Position numbers and translations under genes: made by a program
In this document: in pieces, positions 55,613-64,000 of the stretch
Layout of the letters: every line of letters begins with the position of its first letter
How positions within the stretch are numbered: the stretch's first letter is position 1
DNA from: Marinomonas arctica
Lineage (GTDB): Bacteria; Pseudomonadota; Gammaproteobacteria; Pseudomonadales; Marinomonadaceae
Direction: 5' to 3'
DNA: 64,000 nucleotides
Assembly: GCF_003259225.1 (NCBI RefSeq)
Contig: NZ_QHJF01000009.1
Span: forward strand, 124,001-188,000
The notes under the pieces: model-generated
What the model saw: only the letters and a program-made list of their open reading frames with translations
What the model was told of the DNA's origin: nothing
Database searches by the model: none

Positions 55613-56335
55613 TCAGACTTTGGTTTTTTGAGTATGCATTAGGTAATTGACTGACACATCTTTGTCATTCAATTTGTATACTTTGCTCAGGGGGTTGTAA
55701 GTCATTCCGGTCATATGGATGACGTCGAGTCCCGCTTGTCTTGCGTAATTATTGAGTTCAGCCGGTTGGATGAATTTTGCATAATCGTGGGTGCCTTTAG
55801 GCAGCATTTTGAGTATGTATTCAGCCCCGATGATCGCGAATAGGTAGGCTTTAGGATTTCGGTTTATGGTAGAAAAAAATACGTGACCACCCGGTTTCAC
55901 TAACGCCATGCAGGCATTTATCACCGAGGAAGGGTCTGGTACGTGTTCTAGCATTTCTAGGCAAGTGACGACATCGTACTGACCAGCTTCCCGTTGTGCG
56001 ATTTCTTCGGCGGTGATTTTCTCATAATCAATATTGAGCTTGGATTCTGTCAGATGTAGTTTGGCAACAGCTAGAGGAGCTTCACCCATATCGATGCCTT
56101 TGACATCGGCACCTAGCTTTGCCATTGCCTCGGATAAAATGCCGCCGCCACAACCTATGTCGATGACTTTTTTGCCCTGTAAGCCTTCTGAGCGTTCATT
56201 TATATAGTTGGTACGCAAAGGGTTAATGTCATGCAGCGGCTTGAATTCATTCTCTGTATCCCACCAACGGCTCGCGAGCGCTTCAAACTTGGCAACTTCA
56301 TCTAGATCTACATTGTTTTGCTGAGGATTTGTCAT
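55613..56335 (-). CDS. ubiG: Ubiquinone biosynthesis O-methyltransferase UbiG
   Basis: The protein has 240 residues, beginning near [20 protein letters not shown], with the SAM loop [20 protein letters not shown] and [14 protein letters not shown]. UbiG performs both O-methylations of ubiquinone synthesis. Length and sequence are typical. It is divergent from gyrA, as in Pseudomonas. Confidence 0.96.
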   Translation of the reverse strand: MTNPQQNNVDLDEVAKFEALASRWWDTENEFKPLHDINPLRTNYINERSEGLQGKKVIDIGCGGGILSEAMAKLGADVKGIDMGEAPLAVAKLHLTESKLNIDYEKITAEEIAQREAGQYDVVTCLEMLEHVPDPSSVINACMALVKPGGHVFFSTINRNPKAYLFAIIGAEYILKMLPKGTHDYAKFIQPAELNNYARQAGLDVIHMTGMTYNPLSKVYKLNDKDVSVNYLMHTQKTKV

Positions 56336-56657
56336 TTGTTTGGCTTCCGTTTTTCAGTGTTGCTGAGGTTGGAGTAAAGTGATGTTGTATATGGATAAAG
56401 TTCATTTTTACAGTATAGCGCCAACCCCGCAGGTGACCAATAGTAAACTTCTTTTGTCTTAATAGTATAACCACTTCGCGCGCTTGGGTGAAATGGAAGG
56501 CGTTGAATTGAGATTGGGAAGAGCATAATTGTTAGATTGAGCCACAAAACATGCTCCTCAAAGGGGTGTTATTTATTTCCTTATGTTACAATGCGGCGCT
56601 TATAAAAAGATATTAGGGAGTCTTTTTGACTCCAAGGCATAAGGATCGATTGTATCT
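56336..56657. other. Divergent ubiG / gyrA control region
   Basis: No gene is supported. A TACAAT -10-like box (56587-56592) lies 66 bases before the gyrA start, but no good -35 box is at the right distance, so the promoter is not certain. Confidence 0.4.
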
Positions 56658-59369
56658 ATGGGTGAATTAGCCAAAGAAATTATTCCCGTCAGTATCGAAA
56701 ATGAACTTAAGGGATCTTACCTAGATTACGCAATGAGCGTTATTGTCGGTCGAGCATTACCTGATGTACGAGATGGGTTAAAGCCTGTTCACCGTCGCGT
56801 TCTATTTGCGATGAATGAACTTAAAAATGATTGGAATAAACCGTACAAAAAGTCGGCGCGTATCGTCGGTGATGTAATCGGTAAATATCACCCGCATGGT
56901 GATTCCGCTGTATACGATACGATTGTTCGTATGGCGCAGCCTTTCTCAATGCGTTACACCTTGGTTGATGGTCAAGGTAACTTCGGTTCTGTCGACGGTG
57001 ACAGTGCTGCAGCAATGCGTTACACCGAAATTCGAATGGCGAAAATTGCGCATCATCTTTTGATGGATCTTGAGAAAGAAACCGTTGATTTCGTGCCCAA
57101 CTACGATGGCACGGAGTTTATGCCAGAAGTACTGCCTGCGCGTGTTCCTGGACTGTTAGTGAACGGTTCGGCGGGTATTGCGGTAGGCATGGCGACTAAT
57201 ATCCCTCCTCATAATTTGAGTGAAATTATTGATGGTTGTTTGGCGATTATCGACAACGCTGATATCACCATTGATGAGCTGATTGATCATATACCAGGTC
57301 CAGACTTCCCAACAGGGGCGTTTATTAATGGCCGTGCCGGTATTATTGAAGCTTACAAAACGGGTCGTGGTCGTATTTATATGCGTGCCCGCCACCATTT
57401 TGAAGACATGGAAAAGGGCAATCGCCAATCCATCGTTTTCACAGAGATTCCCTATCAGTTAAATAAAGCGAAAGTGATCGAAAAAATCGCCGAACTGGTA
57501 AAAGAGAAAAAACTAGAAGGCATCAGTGAGCTGCGTGATGAGTCTGATAAAGACGGTATGCGTATCGTTATTGAACTGCGTCGTGGGGAAAATCCTGATG
57601 TCGTCGTCAATAATATCTTTACGCAAACCCAGTTGCAGTCAGTGTTTGGTATTAATATGGTGGCCTTGGTTGATGGCCGTCCACAACTGCTCAATCTGAA
57701 ACAGATTCTAGAATGCTTCGTCAAACACCGTCGTGAAGTGGTGACTCGTCGTACTATTTTTGAATTGCGTAAGGCGCGCGAGCGCGGCCACATTCTTGAA
57801 GGTTTGGCTGTTTCTTTAGCGAATATTGATCGTGTTATTGAATTGATTCGCACGTCGCCAACTTCGGCTGAAGCAAAAGAGAAGTTGGTGAATGAGTCTT
57901 GGCAACCAGGCAATGTCATGGCCATGCTTGAGCGTGCTGGTGCGGATGCCTGTCGTCCAGATGATTTAGATGCCGCTTATGGCTTTGTTGATGGTGCTTA
58001 TCACTTATCACCAGATCAGGCGCAAGCGATTTTGGATTTACGTTTACACCGTTTGACTGGTCTAGAGCATGACAAGTTACTTGGTGAGTACAAAGCGCTT
58101 ATTGAGACCATTGGTGAATTGCTGAATATTTTGTCTAATCCTGATCGTTTGATGGAAGTCATCCGCGAAGAATTAGAAGAAGTTAGAGACACGTTTGGTG
58201 ATGCACGTCGTACTGAGATCTTAACGTCTCGTCAGGATTTGACCATCGCAGATTTGATCGATGAAGCCCCTATGGTGGTGACTATTTCGAACACAGGTTA
58301 TGCGAAATCTCAACCGTTGGTTGAGTATCAAGCGCAGCGTCGTGGTGGTCGTGGTAAATCTTCGGCGAGCATGAAAGACGAAGATCATATTGAACATTTA
58401 TTGGTCACCAGTAGTCATGACACCATCATGCTGTTCAGTAATTTTGGCAAAGTGTATTGGTTGCGTGTGTTTGAGATTCCGGTCGCGAGTCGCAGTGCGA
58501 AAGGGCGTCCTATCATCAACTTGCTGCCTTTGAGAGAAGGTGAGTCTATTTCGGCTTTATTGCCTTTGCCTGTAGTGGAAGCGGTTGAGGCAGATTCGGA
58601 TGCGGACGATGAGGTTGCTGACGATGCTATTGTTGAGGCAAGTAGCTACATCTTCATGGCGACAGCGAATGGCACCGTGAAGAAAACGGCGATGCAGCAT
58701 TTTGCTCGTCCTCGCTCGACGGGATTGATTGCACTTAGCTTGGATGAAACCGATGAGTTGGTTGGTGTGTCTGTGACCAATGGTGAAAACGACATTATGT
58801 TGGTTTCTTCTTCTGGTAAGACCATTCGCTTCAAAGAGTCTGATGTTCGCGCCATGGGGCGGACTGCAGCAGGCGTTCGTGGTATTCGTTTGGGTGAGGA
58901 TGCTAAAGTAGTGTCGCTTATTGTCCCTCAAGACGGTTCAGCTGTATTGATGGCCTGTGAAAATGGTTACGGCAAACGTACTTTGGTAGAAGATTTCCCA
59001 GTGTATGGTCGTGGCGGTCAAGGTGTTATCGGTATTCAAGTGTCTGAACGCAACGGTCCCGTTATCGGTGCTGCTCAGGTCGACGAGACAGATGAAATTA
59101 TTTTGATTACCGATCAAGGTACTTTGGTTCGTACTCGTGTGACGGAAGTGTCATGTCAGGGTCGAAATACTCAGGGTGTTACCTTGATTCGTTTGACCAA
59201 TGATGAGCATCTGGTTGGTATTGAGCGTGTTGTTGAGCACGATGAAGGTGATGTTGAGATAGGTGAGACGGGCGATGTTGAGATAGATGAGACAGACGAT
59301 GTTGTCATCGATCAATCGCCGAATGATGGCGAAGAGTCACCCGATAATCTAGATTCCGATACGGAATAG
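56658..59369 (+). CDS. gyrA: DNA gyrase subunit A
   Basis: The protein has 903 residues. The quinolone-resistance region is wild type at Ser83 and Asp87 ([11 protein letters not shown]). Catalytic Tyr122 lies in [10 protein letters not shown]. The GyrA box is QRRGGRGKS. The C-terminal beta-pinwheel contains an acidic insert ([18 protein letters not shown]). The acidic tail holds three eight-residue repeats ([24 protein letters not shown]). Cytoplasmic; introduces negative supercoils with GyrB. Confidence 0.98.
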   Translation: MGELAKEIIPVSIENELKGSYLDYAMSVIVGRALPDVRDGLKPVHRRVLFAMNELKNDWNKPYKKSARIVGDVIGKYHPHGDSAVYDTIVRMAQPFSMRYTLVDGQGNFGSVDGDSAAAMRYTEIRMAKIAHHLLMDLEKETVDFVPNYDGTEFMPEVLPARVPGLLVNGSAGIAVGMATNIPPHNLSEIIDGCLAIIDNADITIDELIDHIPGPDFPTGAFINGRAGIIEAYKTGRGRIYMRARHHFEDMEKGNRQSIVFTEIPYQLNKAKVIEKIAELVKEKKLEGISELRDESDKDGMRIVIELRRGENPDVVVNNIFTQTQLQSVFGINMVALVDGRPQLLNLKQILECFVKHRREVVTRRTIFELRKARERGHILEGLAVSLANIDRVIELIRTSPTSAEAKEKLVNESWQPGNVMAMLERAGADACRPDDLDAAYGFVDGAYHLSPDQAQAILDLRLHRLTGLEHDKLLGEYKALIETIGELLNILSNPDRLMEVIREELEEVRDTFGDARRTEILTSRQDLTIADLIDEAPMVVTISNTGYAKSQPLVEYQAQRRGGRGKSSASMKDEDHIEHLLVTSSHDTIMLFSNFGKVYWLRVFEIPVASRSAKGRPIINLLPLREGESISALLPLPVVEAVEADSDADDEVADDAIVEASSYIFMATANGTVKKTAMQHFARPRSTGLIALSLDETDELVGVSVTNGENDIMLVSSSGKTIRFKESDVRAMGRTAAGVRGIRLGEDAKVVSLIVPQDGSAVLMACENGYGKRTLVEDFPVYGRGGQGVIGIQVSERNGPVIGAAQVDETDEIILITDQGTLVRTRVTEVSCQGRNTQGVTLIRLTNDEHLVGIERVVEHDEGDVEIGETGDVEIDETDDVVIDQSPNDGEESPDNLDSDTE
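59250..59321 (+). repeat. 24-base tandem repeat in the gyrA tail
   Basis: Three units of 24 bases (59250, 59274, 59298), the first two nearly identical and the third diverged, keep the reading frame and encode the acidic octapeptide repeats at the GyrA C-terminus. Confidence 0.8.
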
Positions 59370-59375
59370 AAAATA

Positions 59376-59407
59376 AAGCGACGCACCTAGGTGCGTCGCT
59401 TTTGTTG
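59376..59407 (+). terminator. Rho-independent terminator of gyrA
   Basis: AGCGACGCACCTAGGTGCG and its mirror form a 12-base perfect palindrome (AGCGACGCACCT / AGGTGCGTCGCT) followed by TTTGTTG, eight bases after the gyrA stop. Confidence 0.85.
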
Positions 59408-59444
59408 TAGATAGGTCCTGAAAATACTAGAGGTAATAAGCAGG

Positions 59445-60524
59445 ATGAGCCGAGTATATAATTTTTGTTCTGGTCCAGCAGCGCTTCCAGAAGCGGTTTT
59501 GAAAAAAGCACAGGCTGAAATGTTAGATTGGCATGGTGCGGGTGTTTCTGTGATGGAAATGAGTCACCGCAGTGCTGAGTTTATGTCTATTCTGGCGTCG
59601 GCTAAAGCACGGTTGTCGCGTTTAATGAATATCAGTGACGACTATGAAATCTTGTTTGTTCAAGGTGGTGCGTCTACTTTATTTGCTCAAATTCCTGCAA
59701 ACCTAGTAAACGGATTTGATTCTGCTTGCTTTTTAGACACGGGTGCGTGGTCTTCAAAAGCCATTAAAGAGGCAAAAAGATACACGAACGTTAATGTGGT
59801 TGGCTCATCAAAGGAGCAGAACTATCTTACTGTTCCTGACTTTTCCACTCTATCATTGGATGAAAGTGCCGCATATTTACATCTTTGTCCTAACGAAACC
59901 ATTGGCGGTTTAGAGTTTTCTGATCTGCCAGAGACCAATCTTCCTATCGTTGCGGACTTGTCTTCTACTATTTTGTCTCGAAAAATCGATGTCAGTAAAT
60001 ACGGTCTGATTTACGCTGGTGCGCAAAAGAACGTCGGTCCAGCGGGCGTGGTTATCTGTATCATCCGTAAAGACTTACTGGCGCGCAGCAGTGATGAGTT
60101 GCCATCTATCTGGAACTTTGCCAATTTAGCGGCAAATGATTCCATGATTAATACACCGCCAACGTTTGCGATTTATTTGGCGGATTTGGTGTTTGAGTGG
60201 TTGGAAGCTCAGGGTGGTGTTGAGGCGATCGAGGCCATTAACATTCGTAAGGCGCAAGCTTTATATGACTTCATTGATTCAAGTGATTTTTATTCAAACC
60301 CTGTTGATCCTGCTTACAGATCCCGTATGAATGTGCCGTTCATCTTGGCGGATGAGTCATTAGAGTCTCTTTTCTTACAAGAGTCTGAGGCGGCAGGCCT
60401 GCGCACCTTGGCTGGACATCGTTCAGTTGGTGGCATGCGAGCCAGTATCTATAACGCTATGCCGATGGAAGGGATTGAAGCTTTGATTGACTTTATGCGT
60501 GCCTTTGAGAAGCGTCACGGATAA
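59445..60524 (+). CDS. serC: Phosphoserine aminotransferase
   Basis: The protein has 359 residues, beginning MSRVYNFCSGPAALPEAVLK. PLP-binding Lys is in IYAGAQKNVGPAG. VMEMSHRSAEF and AGHRSVGGMRASIYNAM are typical. It makes phosphoserine, and phosphohydroxythreonine in the pyridoxal pathway. The gyrA-serC-pheA order is as in Pseudomonas. Confidence 0.97.
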   Translation: MSRVYNFCSGPAALPEAVLKKAQAEMLDWHGAGVSVMEMSHRSAEFMSILASAKARLSRLMNISDDYEILFVQGGASTLFAQIPANLVNGFDSACFLDTGAWSSKAIKEAKRYTNVNVVGSSKEQNYLTVPDFSTLSLDESAAYLHLCPNETIGGLEFSDLPETNLPIVADLSSTILSRKIDVSKYGLIYAGAQKNVGPAGVVICIIRKDLLARSSDELPSIWNFANLAANDSMINTPPTFAIYLADLVFEWLEAQGGVEAIEAINIRKAQALYDFIDSSDFYSNPVDPAYRSRMNVPFILADESLESLFLQESEAAGLRTLAGHRSVGGMRASIYNAMPMEGIEALIDFMRAFEKRHG

Positions 60525-60566
60525 TAGATACCTAATAGGCAATAAGAACCACGGATAACTAATAGC

Positions 60567-61688
60567 ATGTCAAACTCTAAGCAAGCAGTACCCGATACGC
60601 TGCCTTTATTGCGTGATCGTATCGATTCTATTGATTCGCAAATACAAATGCTGATCAATGAGCGCGCTAGATGCGCTCAAAAAGTGGCGGAAGTAAAGCT
60701 GGCTGAACAGGGCGGGGAAGCGGTTGTCTTTTATCGCCCAGAGCGCGAAGCGCAAGTGTTGCGCAGAGTGATGGAGCGTAACGAAGGGCCTTTAGGCAAT
60801 GAAGAAATGGCGAAGATCTTTCGTCAGGTGATGTCCTCTTGTTTGGCGCTTGAGAAGCCAATGCGCATTGCATTTTTGGGGCCTGAGGGAACGTTTACAC
60901 AGCAGGCTGCATTAAAACACTTTGGTAAGTCTATTATCAGTGCTCCTATGGCGGCCATTGATGAAGTGTTTCGTGAAGTTGAGTCTGGTGCAGCCAACTA
61001 TGGTGTTGTGCCTGTTGAGAACTCTACCGAGGGCGTGGTTAACCATACCTTGGATAGTTTTCGAGATTCACGTTTAAAGATTTGTGGTGAAGTAGAAGAG
61101 CGCATTCATCACCATCTTTTGGTGAGCCCAAATATTAATGCGGATGATGTGACGCACATTTATTCCCATCAGCAGTCTTTGGCGCAATGTCGCGCGTGGT
61201 TAGATCGTTACTGGCCACACGTTGAGCGTGTTGCGGTGAGTTCGAATGCTGAGGCGGCTCGCCTTGCGGCTGACGCGGGGCGAAGTGGCCGAGCGATTGC
61301 GGCTATTGCAGGTGAAGTGGCTTGTGAATTATATGGCTTATCAAAAGTATCCTCTAATATTGAAGATCGCCCTGATAATACGACGCGCTTTTTGATTGTC
61401 GGTAATCAGGATGTGCCGCCCAGCGGTAAGGACAAAACGTCGCTGCTCATTAGTGCTAAAAATGAGCCAGGCGCTTTGTATCGATTGCTTGAAGCCTTTG
61501 AGCGTCACGGTGTTGATATGACACGTTTGGAGACTCGTCCTTCTTTAATGAGTCGATGGGGTTATATTTTTTATATTGACTTCGTGGGTCATTATTTGGA
61601 CGACGACTGTCGTGCTGTGATTGATGATTTACGTGAACGAGCTTCGGAAGTGAAAGTGTTGGGTTCCTATCCAGTAGCTGTGCTTTAG
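60567..61688 (+). CDS. pheA: Chorismate mutase / prephenate dehydratase (P-protein)
   Basis: The protein has 373 residues. The chorismate mutase domain (about 10-95) has LRDRIDSIDSQIQMLINERA. The prephenate dehydratase domain (about 105-280) has FLGPEGTFTQQAALKHFG and VPVENSTEGVVNHTLD. A C-terminal ACT domain has LETRPS for phenylalanine feedback. It lies 42 bases after serC and is probably co-transcribed with it. Confidence 0.97.
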   Translation: MSNSKQAVPDTLPLLRDRIDSIDSQIQMLINERARCAQKVAEVKLAEQGGEAVVFYRPEREAQVLRRVMERNEGPLGNEEMAKIFRQVMSSCLALEKPMRIAFLGPEGTFTQQAALKHFGKSIISAPMAAIDEVFREVESGAANYGVVPVENSTEGVVNHTLDSFRDSRLKICGEVEERIHHHLLVSPNINADDVTHIYSHQQSLAQCRAWLDRYWPHVERVAVSSNAEAARLAADAGRSGRAIAAIAGEVACELYGLSKVSSNIEDRPDNTTRFLIVGNQDVPPSGKDKTSLLISAKNEPGALYRLLEAFERHGVDMTRLETRPSLMSRWGYIFYIDFVGHYLDDDCRAVIDDLRERASEVKVLGSYPVAVL

Positions 61689-61711
61689 CAATTATTTAAG
61701 AGTGTTATGCT

Positions 61712-63958
61712 TTGATTGGTGAAAGTGATTTTCAGGCGTCCGTTGATATGACGTTTCAGGAAAAAAAGAAGTTTGGCAATGTCATGATCATCGGTCTTGG
61801 CATGATAGGTGGTTCGTTCGCTAAGGCGTTGAAAGAGCGCGGCTTAGCGACCCTATATGCGGTGGATCGTCGTGACGGCGAGCTGGCTTTGGGTGTGTCG
61901 ACAGGGGTGATTGATTATCCTGCCGAATTGTCTGCTGAGTTTGTCTCAAGAATGGACGTTATTGTTCTGGCAACGCCTGTTAGAGCAATGGAGTCTGTTT
62001 TGGCCGATCTCAAGCCTTTTTTGTCTGAGCAGACGCTAGTGACGGATGTGGGGTCGACAAAAGGTAGCGTGGTTGAGGCTGTGCGTCGTGTCTTTGGGCA
62101 TGTTCCTGCTAATTTTATTCCTGGTCACCCTATTGCCGGCGCCGAGAAAAGTGGTGTGTTGGCCTCTAATTCACGGCTTTTCGAAAAACACATGGCGATA
62201 GTGACCCCTTTAGCGGATAGCAATCCTGTATTACTGGATCGCTTGCATCGTCTTTGGCGTGCGGTTGGTGCTGATGTGGTGAGCATGGATGTTAATCACC
62301 ATGATCATGTGCTCGCCTCCTCAAGTCATTTGCCTCACTTGCTGGCCTATACTTTGGTTGATGCGCTGGCCAATGGGGAGCGTAGTCAGGATATCTTTCG
62401 GTTTGCGGCGGGTGGCTTTCGTGACTTTACTCGCATCGCTTCCAGTGACCCGGTTATGTGGCGAGATGTTTTTTTAGCCAACAAAGACGCAACGTTAGCG
62501 ACCCTAGATCACTTTACTGATCGGCTGGCCGATATGCGAGCCGCCATAGAGCAGGGTGATGGCGCTAGTATGTTTGGTGTGTTTACTCGAGCAAAATCTG
62601 CGCGAGATCATTTTCTTCGCTTGTTAGAGCAGCGTACAATAGGCTCCACCAAGGAAGTTCGTCCGGTTTCTGTTTCCGTTTTGCCTGCTTCTGCGATTAA
62701 AGGTGAGGTGTCTTTGTTGGGTGACAAATCTTTGTCACATAAAGCGATTACCATAGCCGCGCTGTCAGAAGGTGTGAGTGAAATAAGGAATATTGATTTA
62801 ACGGGTGATGTGCGCATTACCATGCAAGCCTTCCGAGATATGGGGGTTGTCATAGAAGAAGCCTCGGTGGATCATTTGCGTGTTCATGGTGTGGGGGTTA
62901 GAGGGTTAAAAGCACCGATTGCCCCTATTAATGTTCATCAATCCAGAGAGAGCTTGTATTTATTGTTACCAGTTTTGGCTGGGCAGTCGTTCCCCGTTTC
63001 TGTTATTGCCGAAGGCAAGCTGCTCAATCAGTCAATGGCGGATTTATTTTCTTTGGTGCGCCAAATGGGTGGGAGTGTCCTATCTGAAATGGCGGATTGT
63101 TTGCCTGTTAATCTGTTGCCAGGTAAGCCTTTGGATGTGTCGGTTAATTTAAAGACTGGCTCTGAGCGACTGCGTATGTCTGCTTTTTTGGCTGCCTTGT
63201 ATTCGCCTGTTGAGGGTGTCGTGACAACATTGTCTAAAGAGTTGTCTCATTGTGAAGTGTTGTTGCGTCATTTTGGTGTGACAATATTGGATCATGTCGA
63301 AGGATTTAAGGTTGTTCCTGCTCCATTGGTCGGTGCAGACATAGTGCTGTCGGGTGATGAATACGAATTGACTTGGCTCGTGTTGTTGTCCAGTCTTTTG
63401 CCAGGTTCGGATTTGTCGATCGAAAATGCGGGTTTGGATTCAGTGTCTTTTGCGTTATTGGCTTTTTTGCAGTCAATTGGTGCTGATGTGACTATTCCAG
63501 CACAAAGTGGCTCTGGGTTATTTAAAGGTAAAGTGCAAGTCGGTTTTGCTGAGCTTCGCGCGTTTCATTTGTCGCCTGAGCAAAGCTATCGTTTTAGAGA
63601 TCAGCTGCCTTTGTTGTGTGTTGTGGCGGCATACGCGAGAGGCGAAAGTTTTATTCAGGGTGTCGGTTCTTTGCCTTATTATCATGAAGACAGAGTATTA
63701 GCTTTTGTTGACGCGCTTGAGTATATGAAAATAACGTGTGTGTATGAGAATGGTGATTTGCTCATCAAGGGTGGGCTTCCGCAGGGTGGTGAGCTGGATT
63801 GTGCGGGTGATGATAAATTGGCGCTTGCTATGTTGGCGCTTGGTGCACGCAGTCAATCCATAACAAAAGTCCATGATTGCCAAAGATTATTAGAAGAATT
63901 TAACGAGTTGGAGAGTGTTACGGTGCAATTAGGTTTTCATTGTTCGGTGACGCAGTAG
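61712..63958 (+). CDS. Prephenate dehydrogenase fused to a degenerate EPSP-synthase domain
   Basis: The protein has 748 residues from a TTG start (an ATG at 61748 is an alternative). Residues 22-310 form a complete TyrA domain: IIGLGMIGGSFAKAL, TDVGSTKGSV, GHPIAGAEKSG and HHDHVLASSSHLPH. Residues 325-748 align along the whole length with EPSP synthase (AroA), as in the Pseudomonas TyrA-AroA fusion. The AroA catalytic motifs are changed: SISHR to SLSHK, NSGT to QSRE (410-413), RPM to NQSM, SAQVKS to SERLRM (484-489), RDHTER lost, KESDR to HEDR (658-661), DHRIAM to DDKLAL (700-705). Prephenate dehydrogenase activity is likely, but EPSP-synthase activity is doubtful. Confidence 0.88.
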   Translation: MIGESDFQASVDMTFQEKKKFGNVMIIGLGMIGGSFAKALKERGLATLYAVDRRDGELALGVSTGVIDYPAELSAEFVSRMDVIVLATPVRAMESVLADLKPFLSEQTLVTDVGSTKGSVVEAVRRVFGHVPANFIPGHPIAGAEKSGVLASNSRLFEKHMAIVTPLADSNPVLLDRLHRLWRAVGADVVSMDVNHHDHVLASSSHLPHLLAYTLVDALANGERSQDIFRFAAGGFRDFTRIASSDPVMWRDVFLANKDATLATLDHFTDRLADMRAAIEQGDGASMFGVFTRAKSARDHFLRLLEQRTIGSTKEVRPVSVSVLPASAIKGEVSLLGDKSLSHKAITIAALSEGVSEIRNIDLTGDVRITMQAFRDMGVVIEEASVDHLRVHGVGVRGLKAPIAPINVHQSRESLYLLLPVLAGQSFPVSVIAEGKLLNQSMADLFSLVRQMGGSVLSEMADCLPVNLLPGKPLDVSVNLKTGSERLRMSAFLAALYSPVEGVVTTLSKELSHCEVLLRHFGVTILDHVEGFKVVPAPLVGADIVLSGDEYELTWLVLLSSLLPGSDLSIENAGLDSVSFALLAFLQSIGADVTIPAQSGSGLFKGKVQVGFAELRAFHLSPEQSYRFRDQLPLLCVVAAYARGESFIQGVGSLPYYHEDRVLAFVDALEYMKITCVYENGDLLIKGGLPQGGELDCAGDDKLALAMLALGARSQSITKVHDCQRLLEEFNELESVTVQLGFHCSVTQ

Positions 63959-63977
63959 TTTTTTAAGAGGAATAGTT

Positions 63978-64000
63978 ATGATCAACCAAGGCCCAGTTAT
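63978..64000 (+). CDS. cmk: Cytidylate kinase, first codons (cut by window edge)
   Basis: An ATG at 63978 with AAGAGG upstream reads MINQGPV(I), matching the start of cytidylate kinase (…PVITIDGPSGSGKGT). It follows the aroA-type gene 19 bases on, the tyrA/aroA-cmk-rpsA order known from Pseudomonas. Only seven full codons are visible, so the call relies mainly on this order. Confidence 0.7.

Noticed and set aside
56897-56919. Quinolone-resistance changes in gyrA
   Set aside because: Ser83 and Asp87 are both wild type.
1-64000. CRISPR arrays, tRNA and rRNA genes
   Set aside because: No regularly spaced direct repeats and no tRNA or rRNA signature sequences were noticed on either strand; a small tRNA could be missed without a search tool.

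Overview
The window looks like chromosome from a marine gammaproteobacterium of the Oceanospirillales/Pseudomonadales kind, most likely Marinomonas or a close relative. That is an inference. It rests on gene order and protein type: miaB-phoH-ybeY-corC, a gyrA-serC-pheA-tyrA/aroA-cmk block with ubiG and yciK diverging from gyrA (the Pseudomonas-type arrangement), rapA-rluA, FabV, RdgC, an SOS-type YbfE homologue and moderate GC. No rRNA, tRNA or CRISPR array was seen.

Region by region. 1-3270 is the leftward miaB-phoH-ybeY-corC operon (corC cut by the window edge). 3476-8571 holds an outer-membrane-like protein, a double OmpA-domain protein, an EVE-domain protein, an HPt plus degenerate HD-GYP protein, a histone-deacetylase-family hydrolase and a GFA-like protein. 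8700-15900 is an accessory island. It has a decayed higBA module, then a leftward array whose genes are separated by two good integron attC sites (9624-9742 and 12413-12487) and by copies of a long diverged repeat. The cargo is an RloC/PrrC-like ABC ATPase, a GIY-YIG-like protein, a SUKH-like protein with a zinc-ribbon head and a ParE-type toxin-antitoxin pair. No integrase is visible, so it is a candidate CALIN (attC cluster lacking an integrase). 15921-29900 returns to housekeeping genes: rluA, rapA, yigZ, rmuC, a cation efflux pump, rdgC, tdk, ybfE, prc, an M18 aminopeptidase and tolC.

30096-45000 holds a DUF4139-like secreted protein, xni, gltX, a chemoreceptor, a DUF3301 protein, an iron-type operon (AraC/PchR-like regulator plus flavodoxin behind a Fur-box-like site), a dctBD two-component pair whose kinase is cut by an in-frame amber codon, an AEC transporter and a baeSR-like pair. 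45072-54775 holds an acyltransferase, a MocR/LysN-type aminotransferase, yeeN, a DUF1289 protein, a glycosyltransferase, fabV, a small secreted protein and a large pitrilysin-type protease. 54849-64000 holds yciK, ubiG, gyrA, serC, pheA, the tyrA/aroA fusion and the first codons of cmk.

The best candidates for something new are: (1) the TyrA fusion, whose C-terminal EPSP-synthase domain is homologous along its whole length but has lost nearly every catalytic motif; (2) the integrase-less cassette array with an RloC-like ATPase; and (3) the long repeats that bound the SUKH and toxin-antitoxin genes in the same array.
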